Part shown: piece after piece, positions 33,576 to 42,400 of the stretch
Layout: the number at the start of each line of letters is the position of its first letter
Position numbering within the stretch: position 1 is the stretch's first letter
DNA from: VXNF01 sp965116465
GTDB lineage: Bacteria; Actinomycetota; Acidimicrobiia; Acidimicrobiales; CATQHL01
Assembly (NCBI GenBank): GCA_965116465.1
Contig: OZ220687.1
Span: forward strand, 2,914,001 to 2,978,000
Direction of reading: 5' to 3'
Length of the DNA: 64,000 nt
Position numbers and translations under genes: made by a program
The notes under the pieces: model-generated
Seen by the model: only the letters and a program-made list of their open reading frames with translations
Database searches by the model: none
What the model was told of the DNA's origin: nothing

Positions 33576-34673
33576 CCCAGGACAGGTGTCGCCGCAGAGG
33601 AGGTCGGCGAGCGCGTCGGCGGCGTGCTGGGCGATGGTGTGATCCGCGGAGCCTTCGTGCTGTGTGCGGGACCGGATCGCCGCGGTGAGTGCCTGGTTGA
33701 TGCGCCGTCCGGTGAGGAAGTCGAAGCGGCCTCGGAGGTGCCACATGCCGTCGGCGCCGACGTTGAGGGTGGCTTTGCGTTCGGCGCGCTGCAGGGCGTA
33801 TTCAGCGTCGGCGGGTTCGCGGCTCTTCGCGGCCTGTTCGGCGGCCAAGTCGGCGTACATCTCGTTGGACTCATAGGCGAAAGGATGCTTGGCGACGATG
33901 TCGGCGGGGTAGGCGCGGCACAACTCCAAGAAGTCCTCTTCGGAGCGGCGGTGCTTCTTGGGCGCCTCGCGGGCGATCACCCGGGCGTGGGCGATGTTGA
34001 CCTTCCCGGCGCGCATCGCCTCGATCGTGTCGCCGTAGCCGTTTTCCTTCAGCTCCAATGCGAGGCGGGCGTCGCTGCGGGCCGCTGCGGAGGTCATGCG
34101 GTTCATCTCCCGTAGCCGATGCGCGGCGCCTTGGACGCCCGAACGGGAGGCCAACTCGCCCAGCGCCGCGAGATACTCCCCCTCCAGGCGCGCCCTGGCT
34201 TCGGCGAGGTCCACCACCCGGTCCTGCAGCTCGCCTTTGCTCAACTTCTCAGGGTCCTTGCGGGAGACCCGCACCAGCGCGCCGCAGTCCCCGCAACCGA
34301 CCTTGCCGGTGCCCTCGCCCCACTGGTGCTGCTTCAAGAACAACGTCTCGGTGCCCGTCGCGGTGACCCGGTCGTACCGCTCTGCGGGCAGGCCCCCGGA
34401 CCGGTACCGGACCGTGAAGCTGCGACGCTCAGGGCTGGGAACCAGCGTGTCGCCCTCTTCGAGGTTGCGGCGCTGCCACGCCACCTCGTCCCAGAACCGC
34501 TTCAGGCTCACCGGCGCCGGCGGCGGCGCCGGTTCGAAGCTCGGATGCCTGGTCCCTCCGACAAGTTCCATGCCTGTAATACTACCAACATCCGTACGTA
34601 GCCTCAATGCACATTCATCGATAAATCAGTTATCCTCAGGAAATCCCCACAACCGATTGGGAACACTCGAAAG

Positions 34674-34767
34674 CACCACTCTTCGCTGTGGCCGTAGCCC
34701 CCGTGCAGTTGCACGGCCACGTCGGCCACCTTCTTGGCCATCTCGTTAGAGAAGCACTTGGCCATGG
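34674..34767 (-). pseudogene. Acyl-CoA dehydrogenase fragment fused to a thiolase fragment
   Basis: On the reverse strand this codes MAKCFSNEMAKKVADVAVQLHGGYGHSEEW, about 30 residues matching the intact acyl-CoA dehydrogenase at 58789-59946 (its region near 58910-59000), with roughly six differences in 86 bases by eye. Nothing of the gene remains on either side. The fragment ends at the shared bases gccatgg, where thiolase sequence begins in the opposite orientation. Confidence 0.82.
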
Positions 34768-35120
34768 CAGGCCTGCGGCCCGGCGACGTGGAAGTCTTCG
34801 AGCTGTACGACATCAACACCTTCGAGGTCATCCGGCAGTTCGAGACTCTGGGCTTCTGCGCCGAGGGCGAGGGCGTCGACTACCTGGCCGAGGCCAGGAT
34901 CGGGCTCGACGGCCGCCATCCCACCAACACCGACGGGGGACTGCTGGCGTACTCGCACGTCGGCTGGGGCGGGCCGACGCTGAAGATCGTCGAGGCCGTG
35001 CGCCAGATCCGCGGCACCGCCGGCCCCGGACAGGTGCCCGGCGCCGAGGTGGCTCTGGTGACCGGCGCCGGCTCGGGCGCCCAGTACCACAACGCCGTCC
35101 TGCTCGGCGCCGACCACTGA
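34764..35120 (+). pseudogene. Thiolase-like C-terminal fragment (duplicate of 30697-31057)
   Basis: From ATG 34764 the frame encodes the last ~118 residues of the thiolase-like protein (AGLRPGDVEVFELYDINTFEVIRQFETLGFCAEGEGVDYLAEA...GAQYHNAVLLGADH). It is close to, but distinct from, the end of the gene at 29783, so it derives from a diverged paralogue or an old duplication. Without the first 300 residues it cannot be an active thiolase. Substitutions largely keep the protein sequence, implying the parent gene was functional until recently. Confidence 0.85.
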
Positions 35121-35146
35121 GCCCCGCCGGGGCGTTGTTGCCGCCC

Positions 35147-35812
35147 TCAGTGGTGCGGGTCGAGGCGCGGGCGCAGCGCGGCGAGTTCGGCCTCGACCCG
35201 GTCGGCGCGGGCGGCTTGTTCGTCGGGGTCGGGGAGCCATTCGCCGGTGCGGGGGTTGCGGAAGCGGAGGCGGTGCGCGTCGGCGTGCAGGGTCAGGTCG
35301 AGGGTTTCGCTGTGGCCGCCGAGGTGGCCGTGGTCGTCGGTGTTGATGGTGATGGGTTGCCAGGTGTTTCCGCCGCGGCGGTCGCCTTGCAGCGCGGGTT
35401 GGAGGAACTCGCCGCCGGTGGGGTCGAACCGCCAGTACTCCCCGACGCCCATGTCGAGGTACTTGGCGGGCTTGGTCTCGAGGTCGGCCTTGAAGGTCTT
35501 CTCCGAGGCGATCTCCAGCACGAACGAGGGCGGGGCGCCCACCTCCCAGACCCGGTAGCTGGTGGCGGTTGCCAGCGGTTCGGGGTCGACGCCGAGGCTG
35601 ACGAACACGTCGGGCGCCACGACGGCGGTGCCGTCGCCGCGGCGCCAGTAGATGTTGCGGTCCTCGCCGACGTAGCAGCCGGCCCGGCCGGCGTAGAAGG
35701 CCCGCAGGGCGCCGTAGACCACGAAGCGGGCCAGCGAGTGGAGTCCGGATTCAGGCACCGTGGGGGTGGCGGGGTAGGCCACGTCGGGGTCCAGGTCGGA
35801 CAGCAGGGTCAC
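35147..35812 (-). CDS. Uma2 family (DUF820) putative endonuclease-fold protein
   Basis: A 221-residue protein starting GTG 35812 with an excellent aggagg site. VAPDVFVSLG, PSFVLEIASEKTFKADLETKPAKYLDMGVGEYWRFDPTG is the Uma2 core, a PD-(D/E)xK nuclease-like fold with Asp and Glu in the expected places. The C-terminus (TGEWLPDPDEQAARADRVEAELAAL) is the short coiled tail common in this family. Function is unknown despite very wide occurrence, often in mobile or multi-copy form. It lies 26 bases from the thiolase fragment, convergent. Confidence 0.9.
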   Translation of the reverse strand: MTLLSDLDPDVAYPATPTVPESGLHSLARFVVYGALRAFYAGRAGCYVGEDRNIYWRRGDGTAVVAPDVFVSLGVDPEPLATATSYRVWEVGAPPSFVLEIASEKTFKADLETKPAKYLDMGVGEYWRFDPTGGEFLQPALQGDRRGGNTWQPITINTDDHGHLGGHSETLDLTLHADAHRLRFRNPRTGEWLPDPDEQAARADRVEAELAALRPRLDPHH

Positions 35813-36107
35813 ATCGGCCTCCTGACGGTCGCCGCCGGAGCATGTCTCACACCTCGATCCTATCCCGACACCCCCGCCGCCCGAAGAAGCGAGACTACAT
35901 AGAACGCTATTAGATCACATATCATAGCTCCCGGAAGGCTGCCGGCCGTCGTCGCGGGGAACCCGGAGCGCGCCGGCGGTCGGCGTGCAGTGCAGTGCGT
36001 CGTTTTGACACTCGCTTCGAAAGCCGAAGCGCCCGAAATTCCCCCACGCCCCGCCGAGTGGGCTCGTGGCGGTGCTCGGGCGGTTCGACTCAGGACGTGG
36101 CCGGTAC
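35813..36107. other. Gene-free stretch with an AT-rich promoter-like patch
   Basis: No coding sequence was seen in these 295 bases. Around 35890-35935 the DNA is strikingly AT-rich for this genome and contains atagaacgctat and cacatatcatag, positioned 80-120 bases upstream of the Uma2 start on the reverse strand; it may hold that gene's promoter and an operator. Confidence 0.4.
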
Positions 36108-36713
36108 CTATCGCGGCGGATCGGAGTTCAGGGGCCGCGGGTGGTGGGGGTGTTGGTATCGGTTGACGGCGGTGGGGATTGTTTCGCCGGGTGGGCGGGA
36201 GTGGTTGGCCCAGTGGCCGGTGGGGTCGGTGCCGCGACACCAGATGGAGTTGGTGTTGCAGTCGAGGTAGCCGCGCACGTCCGCGGAGAGGTAGCGCATC
36301 GCCGGCCCGCAGCGGCGCCGGTCAGACTGGTTGGGTTCGGAGCCGTGCAGGATCCAGTCGCTGTGCAGCGAGATCTGGCCGGCCCGCATCTCCAGGGCGA
36401 CCGGCGGGTCGCCGTAGGTGCCGGGGTCGTCGACGGTCTGGACCAGCACGCTGTTCTCGGCTGTGGTGCTGTCGCGGTTGACCACCTCGTAGCTGTTCCA
36501 CCCCGCCGCCAGCGCCTTGGCCGACAGGTCATCGATGTAGGCCCGAATCTCGGCGATCTCGGTCGGCGAGAAGATGTCGATGGGGAACAGATGACCCACC
36601 TCGTTGTACCGACGAACCTGGGCGGGCGCCAGCACCCGCGGCTCCTCGACACCCAACGGGATGAACCGCAGAACACGATCCAGGTCCGGGAAGGCGTTGG
36701 TGTGTTGTGTCAT
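36108..36713 (-). pseudogene. Phytanoyl-CoA dioxygenase family protein with central deletion
   Basis: From ATG 36713, residues 1-82 (MTQHTNAFPDLDRVLRFIPLGVEEPRV...YIDDLSAKALAAGWNSYEVVNRDS) match the family start, and residues 83-190 (TTAENSVLVQTVDDPG...LEMRAGQISLHSDWILHGSEPNQSDRRRCGPAMRYLSADVR) match its C-terminal half with the distal iron His and the 2-oxoglutarate Arg. The intervening ~80-90 residues, which carry the WHQD-type His-x-Asp iron ligands, are missing, with the frame kept. The product cannot bind iron normally. The last ~20 residues come from the dispersed repeat at 36120, so the true end may also be lost. Confidence 0.8.
36120..36177. repeat. Dispersed ~57-base repeat, copy 2
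   Basis: Partner of 31747-31804 in the same orientation. It supplies the stop-proximal codons of the damaged dioxygenase. Same-orientation copies 4.3 kb apart could recombine and excise the segment between them, including the IS and the fused fragments. Confidence 0.7.
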
Positions 36714-36888
36714 GTCCACAGTCGGAAGGGCGGAGACGTGCCCGCAAACTAGCCGCCAGTGCCGCAAGTCACGACGAGACGCGCTTGCTTCGAAAAGCCA
36801 CCCACCGAGTGTCCTGACGTGCGACTCTGGCCCACAGCAGCGGTCACAGACGACTTGATAGGACCGACGAGATGACTGGGGTGCCGAG

Positions 36889-38190
36889 ATGAGCGGGCTC
36901 GACGAAGGACTTCCGGACGAGGAACACATCCGGATTGCCACCGAGATGTACGGGCGCTGGAGGCAGGGGGAGCCGAAGTCGCAGCTTGAGATCGAGTACT
37001 GGGACAACGCCACCGCGCACGGCAAGAGGTTCACGGGCTACGTGAAGAAGTGGCTCGATGTCGAGACCGAGAGCAAGTCGCATCAGACGTCTCGGATCGA
37101 GGAACTTGAGGCGCTTCTCCGCTCACGGGGCATCTCTCCGACGACAGCCGGGGATCTTGCTGAGGAGTTCCGCCTGTTGGCGAACGCCCGGGAGAGCGCG
37201 CTTGCCGCGGTGAGGGTCTACAACGACCCGGTGGCCGGCTACAGAACCGAGACATTCATTGTGCTGATGGTGGGTGCTTGGAACTCCCTGTTCCAAGCGA
37301 TCCTGGAGCGCGACGGCATCGACTATTTCGAGCGTGATGTGAGCGGTGGCCAGGTTCTGATCGACGGTCGGGCGAAGGTCCTGGGCACGTGGGAGCTCGT
37401 GCATCTGGCGTTGGGGGATGATGAGCATCGAGCCGTCCGAGCGAATATTGACTTCTTTCTGAAGCTGCGGAACCAGATTGCTCATCGCTACCTGCCGGCG
37501 CTCGAGACGGAGATCGCCGGTGAGGCGCAGGCGATGCTGCTCAACTTCGAGGAGGTCCTGCTCGCCGAGTTTGGTAAGGAGGCCACGCTCGGCGAGCGGT
37601 TGGCTGTGCCTCTGCAGTTGAGCGGCTTCAGGAGCGACAGCTCGTTGGCATCGCTCCGCAAGGCACAGGCACGCCTGCCGGTGAATGTGTCGGATTTTCT
37701 TGCTCAGCACCGAGCAGGTGTGGACGACGAGGTGTTGGCCGACCCGAAGTACTGCATGCAGATCTTCTTCGTACCCGTCACGGCGAACCGGGAGCGATCA
37801 GCGGACGCCGTCGTCCGGTTCGTGCCTCCTGGCACGGCCACTCCCGAACTGCAGGCTGAGCTCGCGAAGTTGGGGGTGATCACGAAGCGGAAGATCACCC
37901 CCGTGGCGTCAGCCGATCTGCTCAAACCGAAGGAGGTTGTCAACCTCGTGTCCGAGCGCTTGCCGCATCGATTCACGATGAGCACGCACACCGCGTGCTG
38001 GAAGCATTTCGGGGTGCGTCCGCCCCAATGCGCTCCGGAGCCAGAGGCGACGGATCAGCGCTATTGCCGCTGGGATCGGCTGTCCAATGGGTATGGGTAC
38101 ACCGAAGCCTGGGTGGAGAAGCTCGTGAGGGACCTTAGCGACCCAGAGACGTACGAGGGGGTCGTCGGAATCCCGCCAACCCATCGGTAA
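36889..38190 (+). CDS. DUF3644 domain protein
   Basis: A 433-residue protein from ATG 36889. Residues about 95-200 (RESALAAVRVYNDPVAGYRTETFIVLMVGAWNSLFQAILERDGIDYFERD...LKLRNQIAHRYLPAL) form the DUF3644 domain, with an RNxIxH-like motif (LRNQIAHRY) resembling HEPN-type RNases. Residues about 300-420 include KYCMQIFFVPVTANRERSADAVVRFV and a C-terminal winged-helix-like region. Many HEPN-like families act as RNA-cutting toxins or defence effectors, so a defence role beside DISARM is a fair inference, not demonstrated. It is the first intact gene of the island after the rearranged zone. Confidence 0.75.
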   Translation: MSGLDEGLPDEEHIRIATEMYGRWRQGEPKSQLEIEYWDNATAHGKRFTGYVKKWLDVETESKSHQTSRIEELEALLRSRGISPTTAGDLAEEFRLLANARESALAAVRVYNDPVAGYRTETFIVLMVGAWNSLFQAILERDGIDYFERDVSGGQVLIDGRAKVLGTWELVHLALGDDEHRAVRANIDFFLKLRNQIAHRYLPALETEIAGEAQAMLLNFEEVLLAEFGKEATLGERLAVPLQLSGFRSDSSLASLRKAQARLPVNVSDFLAQHRAGVDDEVLADPKYCMQIFFVPVTANRERSADAVVRFVPPGTATPELQAELAKLGVITKRKITPVASADLLKPKEVVNLVSERLPHRFTMSTHTACWKHFGVRPPQCAPEPEATDQRYCRWDRLSNGYGYTEAWVEKLVRDLSDPETYEGVVGIPPTHR

Positions 38191-38429
38191 GACGTGTCGT
38201 TGCAGATTTCCGACGTGGGGACTTCGTGTTCCGCACTGACTCACGTGCGGCCTCCGCTCGCGTCCTGAGGGCCCCGGCTGGACTCGGCAGGGTTGCAATT
38301 GCAGTTACATCGCTGGGTGACGATTAGCGGTTGTTGAGGTGTTTGGCGGTCTCCTGTGGTTCGGGGGCTAGCGGGGCTGGTAACTCTCCCGTGCCGCCCC
38401 GCCAGGTGACTCGTGGGTAGGCTCGCGGC

Positions 38430-38930
38430 GTGGTGCTTGCTGTCTTCGCGGCTGTTGAAGAGGCTGGCGTGCCGAACGACCGGTGGTGGATTCTCGGTCC
38501 AGTCATTACCGGCATCCTCGGGCTGGTGACAATAGCGTGGCAGACCCGGAGTGATCGGTTACGCCGCGAGCGGGCTCGCCTCTACCAGGATCGACGGACG
38601 ATCTACAGGCAAGTCATCGAGCCATACGTGCTCAGTTTCTCACGAGACCAGGGAGAGAAGGCCGTTGAAGTCATCATGTCCGGCGAGTACCGTCTCGCGG
38701 CACGGGAATTCTCCCTGATCGGTTCGGATGCTGCGGTCAGGGCCCTGAACGAGCTCATGCAGCACTTCTATAAGCACGGGGACGATCCCCCGGACTCAGA
38801 GAAAGTTCTCGAACTGCTAGGAGGATTGTTCTTGGAAATGAGGAAGGAGTTCGTGGGCCGAAGGACCGCTCTCGACATCAAGGACATGTTCCGGGCGCAG
38901 ATCACCGACATTGACTCAGTCCTCGACTAG
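38430..38930 (+). CDS. Small membrane-anchored protein of unknown function
   Basis: A 166-residue protein from GTG 38430. Residues 20-37 (WWILGPVITGILGLVTIAW) are one membrane helix, followed by a basic region (QTRSDRLRRERARLYQDRR) that would face the cytoplasm and a soluble helical domain with EFSLIGSDAAVRALNELMQHF. This layout resembles small actinobacterial hypothetical proteins. It lies between DUF3644 and DISARM, but nothing links it to either. Upstream 38294-38303 is the palindrome TGCAATTGCA. Confidence 0.65.
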   Translation: MVLAVFAAVEEAGVPNDRWWILGPVITGILGLVTIAWQTRSDRLRRERARLYQDRRTIYRQVIEPYVLSFSRDQGEKAVEVIMSGEYRLAAREFSLIGSDAAVRALNELMQHFYKHGDDPPDSEKVLELLGGLFLEMRKEFVGRRTALDIKDMFRAQITDIDSVLD

Positions 38931-38964
38931 CCCACTGATCAGGTAGCTATCCCGCAGGCCCTAG

Positions 38965-39201
38965 ATGCCCTGGAGCGATCCGTACCACACGGCCACGAGC
39001 CAGGAACGCCCTGTGTACCACGTGTACCCGGAATGCGGATACGGCCGGCGCATCCAACCAGTGAACAGAGAGCCCGGCCCCGCCGGACGGCGAATGTGCC
39101 AACGCTGGTGGGCGCTCGCGAGGGAACAGTGGCCCTGGAGGTGGCGCCCCGTACGGACCGAGGACTACTCCGACTGGTCGATTGACTACTTTTCTACGTA
39201 A
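38965..39201 (+). CDS. Small Cys/His-containing protein
   Basis: A 78-residue open frame from ATG 38965. VYHVYPECGYGRRIQPVNREPGPAGRRMCQRW has a His, two Cys and Gly spacing like small actinobacterial proteins of the form YH..C..G..I...G...C..C, which suggests a real gene, although the second CxxC pair is incomplete (MCQRWW). It is rich in Trp and Arg. No close ribosome site is evident. Function unknown. Confidence 0.45.
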   Translation: MPWSDPYHTATSQERPVYHVYPECGYGRRIQPVNREPGPAGRRMCQRWWALAREQWPWRWRPVRTEDYSDWSIDYFST

Positions 39202-39477
39202 TCACCCAATCTTGGCGCCGATGAGCGGGTGACTTCAGAATGGCAGTGAGGCCATAGCGCGGCCCACGCCGCTGATCGAGGCCGCTCTGTCGGTTTTGCC
39301 GCAACTATCTTGAGGCCCGATGCCTGGTGGGCTGGACAGTTGTGAAAGGTGCGTGTGAGAGGTGGAGGATGGTCGATTCGGCCCAAGTCTTCGACGACGC
39401 GCGATCGTGGCTGAGCGTCGGCCGCTGAGACGGGGCGACGGACAGGGTCGCATCAACGGCTGGGCCGGGTGGGCCCG

Positions 39478-42400
39478 ATGACGGTCGTCGAGTCGCAGCG
39501 GGCGGGTGGTGTGCCTGAGCAGGGGAGCCTTGTTCGGGTGCGGGACCGGTACTGGGTGGTCGAGTCTGTGCGGCGGTCGTCTCGCGCGTTGGACCCGGCG
39601 AGTTCGAACGGGTGGACGCGCTATCACCTGGTTGGTCTCGTCCCGATCGACGACAAGGGCAGCCCGGCGCCACTGAGTGTCTTTTGGGAGACCGAGCCGG
39701 GCACGGAGATCCGTCCCCAATCCGAACTCCCCGACCCCGCCGAGGGCGTGGATGAGGCGGAGGTCTTCGCCGGGTTCCTCGACGCGGTTCGCTGGGGCGC
39801 CATCGCGTCGGCAGATCCGCGGGCGTTCCAGTCGCCGTTCCGGGCGGGCATCGACATCGAGGACTATCAGCTCCTGCCGTTGGTGAAGGCGCTGCGGATG
39901 CCTCGTGTGAGCATGCTGATTGCTGACGACGTCGGCTTGGGCAAGACCGTCGAGGCAGGCCTGATCGCCCAGGAGCTCGTGCTGCGCAACCAGGCGCAGA
40001 AGATCCTCGTGGTCTGCCCGCCGAGCCTGTGCCTGAAGTGGCAGCGGGAGATGCGTGAGCAGTTCGGCTTGAGTTTCGAGATCGTCGATACCGACCACGT
40101 CCACCGCCTGAGGCGACAGCGCGGCGTGGGGGTCAACCCATTCCGGTCCCATCCGCGGCTCATCGTGTCGATGGAGTGGGTCAAGTTCGAGTCCCAGATG
40201 CGCTGGTTCGACGAGTTCCTACCGCCGGATCCCAACGAGTATCCGCGGGCGTTCGATCTGCTCATCGTGGACGAGGCTCACCGCATCGCCCCATCCGCCG
40301 TGGGTCGCTACGCCCGGGACTCCCTGCGCACGAAGGCGATGCGGCGACTGGCGCCGCACTTCGAGCATCGTCTGTTCCTGACGGCGACACCGCACAACGG
40401 CTACCCGGAGTCGTTCCAGGCGCTGCTTGAGATGCTCGATCCGAATCGCTTCACCAAGGGCGTGTCCCCGAGCGAGCGCGAGCGCGACGCGGTGATGGTG
40501 CGCCGCCTGAAGTCGCATCTGCGCACGATGCTGCCCGACGGCGCTCAGCGCTTCCCGAAGCGGCGGATCGCGGCGATCGATGTGGACTTCCCGCCCGAGG
40601 AGCGAGAGCTGTTCGACCTGCTGGACGCCTACGCGGCTCTCCGGATGAGTTCGGCCAGCACCCCGGCGGAGAGGGCGGCGTCCAGGTTCGTGGCGCTGCT
40701 GCTCAAGAAGCGGCTGCTGTCGTCGCCGGCTGCGTTCAAGCTCACTCTCGACCAGCACATACGAACACTCAACGCGGCGGCGCATCGCCGGACCACCGAG
40801 CGGGCGCTGCAGGAGGCGGCGGCGGCCTTGGAGGACGACGCCGACGACGCCGATGCGGTGTCGGGACAGGAGCAGGAGGCTCTCGCTCTGGTCGCCGGCG
40901 CGCTCTCCGCCGTCGAGCCAGAGAGGGAGGAGGTGCTGCTGGCGAGGATGCGCGTCCGGACGTCGACCGTCGACGCCGCGGCACCGATTCTCGATCAGAT
41001 GCGCGTTCGTGCCGAGGAACGTTGGCGCCGAGCCGACGCCAAGACGAAGCGGCTCATGGACTGGATCGGCGAGACCTGTTTCCCGGACGGTGAATGGAAC
41101 GACGAGCGGGTCATCGTCTTCACGGAGTATCGGGCGACGCTCAACTACCTCGACGAGATGCTGGCCGCGCCGCGCCCCGGTTGGCCTGCGACGACCGGGC
41201 GCGTCGAGGTGTTCCACGGGAGCCTCGACGCCGAGGAGCGCGAGCGGATCATCCGCGAGTTCAACTACAACCCTCGCAAGACCAAGGTTCGTGTGCTGCT
41301 CGCCACCGATGCGGCCTCCGAGGGCATCGACTTGCACCGGGCGTGCCACCGGCTCGTGCACATGGAGGTGCCGTTCAACCCGAACCGGATGGAGCAGCGA
41401 AACGGCCGCATCGACCGCCACGGCCAGCGATCCGACACGGTGGACATCTTCCATTTCGCCTCGGCCGGCGATGACGCCTTGGGCCATGACCATTCGTTCC
41501 TGCTGCGCCTGGCCGAGAAGGTCAATGACATCCGCGACGACCTCGGCACGGTGTCGTCCGTGCTCGCTGAGCGCGTAGAGGCTCGCATCCTGCGCGAGGG
41601 AGACCACAACCTCGACGTCGACGACCTCATCGCGCAACGGCGAGACCTGGCCAGGGTGGATCTGGAGAGGCTCAAGCTCCAGTTCGCCGCTGACATCGCA
41701 CGGGTCCGGGAGCAGTACGACACCAGCATCGAAGACCTTGATCTGGCCCCTGCGAACGTGCAGCGGGCTGTGGAGGTCGCATTGCGGATCGAGGGCCAAC
41801 CGCCGCTGCGGCCCTCGACACTTGAGCGCGCCGACGGCGGCGTGTCGACCTTCGAGGTCGACGACCTTGCCGGTACGTGGGGTGAGACGCTCGTCGGGCT
41901 CCACAACGAGGTGGAGGACTTTCGCCTGCCGGTCACCTTCGACCCGGAGATCGCGAACGGCCACCACGACGTCGCCTATCTGCATGTCGGGCATCCGCTG
42001 GTGGCGCGATGTCTGCGGACCCTGCGCGCCCAGGTATGGGGTGCCGCCGTGGATCGCAGGATCAACCGGGTCGCGGTGCGGTACGCAGACGTGGACGAAC
42101 CGGTTGTGGTGGCGCACGCCCGTGTGGTGGTCAACGGCGCGGACGGGGCGACCCTCGACGAGGTGATAGAGCCCGCGGCTGTCCGAGTGGGCGGCCGCCA
42201 GGGACGCCTCAACGTCGGCGAGACCCGCACTGCGGTCGCCTCCGCTGACGTGCGACCCGTGCCGGACCAGGTGCGCGGCCTGTACGCGGACCAGTGGAGC
42301 CGTGTCCGGCCGGCCCTCCAGGACGCACTGAAGGCGCGAGCCGCGGAGATGCTCGAGCAGCGCAGCCGGGCGATAGACGCCAAGCGAAGCGGCGAGGAGC

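Larger units (their letters stand above)
32267..33584 (+). mobile_element. IS3-family insertion sequence, 1,318 bp, with 4-bp target duplication
   Basis: Imperfect terminal inverted repeats of about 27 bases both start TGTCC(C/T)GGGTCA and end GCTCAG. The direct repeat GGTG flanks it at 32263-32266 and 33585-33588. It holds orfA and orfB of IS3 type, both intact, so the element may still be active. It interrupts the DUF222/HNH gene. Confidence 0.93.
31837..34571 (-). pseudogene. DUF222/HNH endonuclease gene (13E12-type) split by an IS3-family element
   Basis: The 5' part (33585-34571, ATG 34571) has the DUF222 helical domain (RDLEEARARLEGEYLAALGELASRSG-like region, then RSDARLALELKENGYGDTIEAMRAGKVNIAHARVIA) up to LADLLCGDT. 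The 3' part (31837-32266) resumes QPDTQLLILADYDHTADTLGN and ends with an intact HNH motif CVHCNAHTEHTHAHHTTPHAAGGL...LELLCAPCHTHHH. Removing the IS and one copy of its 4-base duplication joins GDT to QPDTQ in frame, so the host gene was intact before insertion, about 470 residues. An N-terminal CGDC zinc-like pair also occurs. Such genes are abundant in actinobacteria; most are of unknown function. Confidence 0.9.

Noticed and set aside
34604..34831. A 75-residue reverse-strand gene
   Set aside because: Only the middle resembles a protein (dehydrogenase fragment); the ends are unrelated junction sequence.
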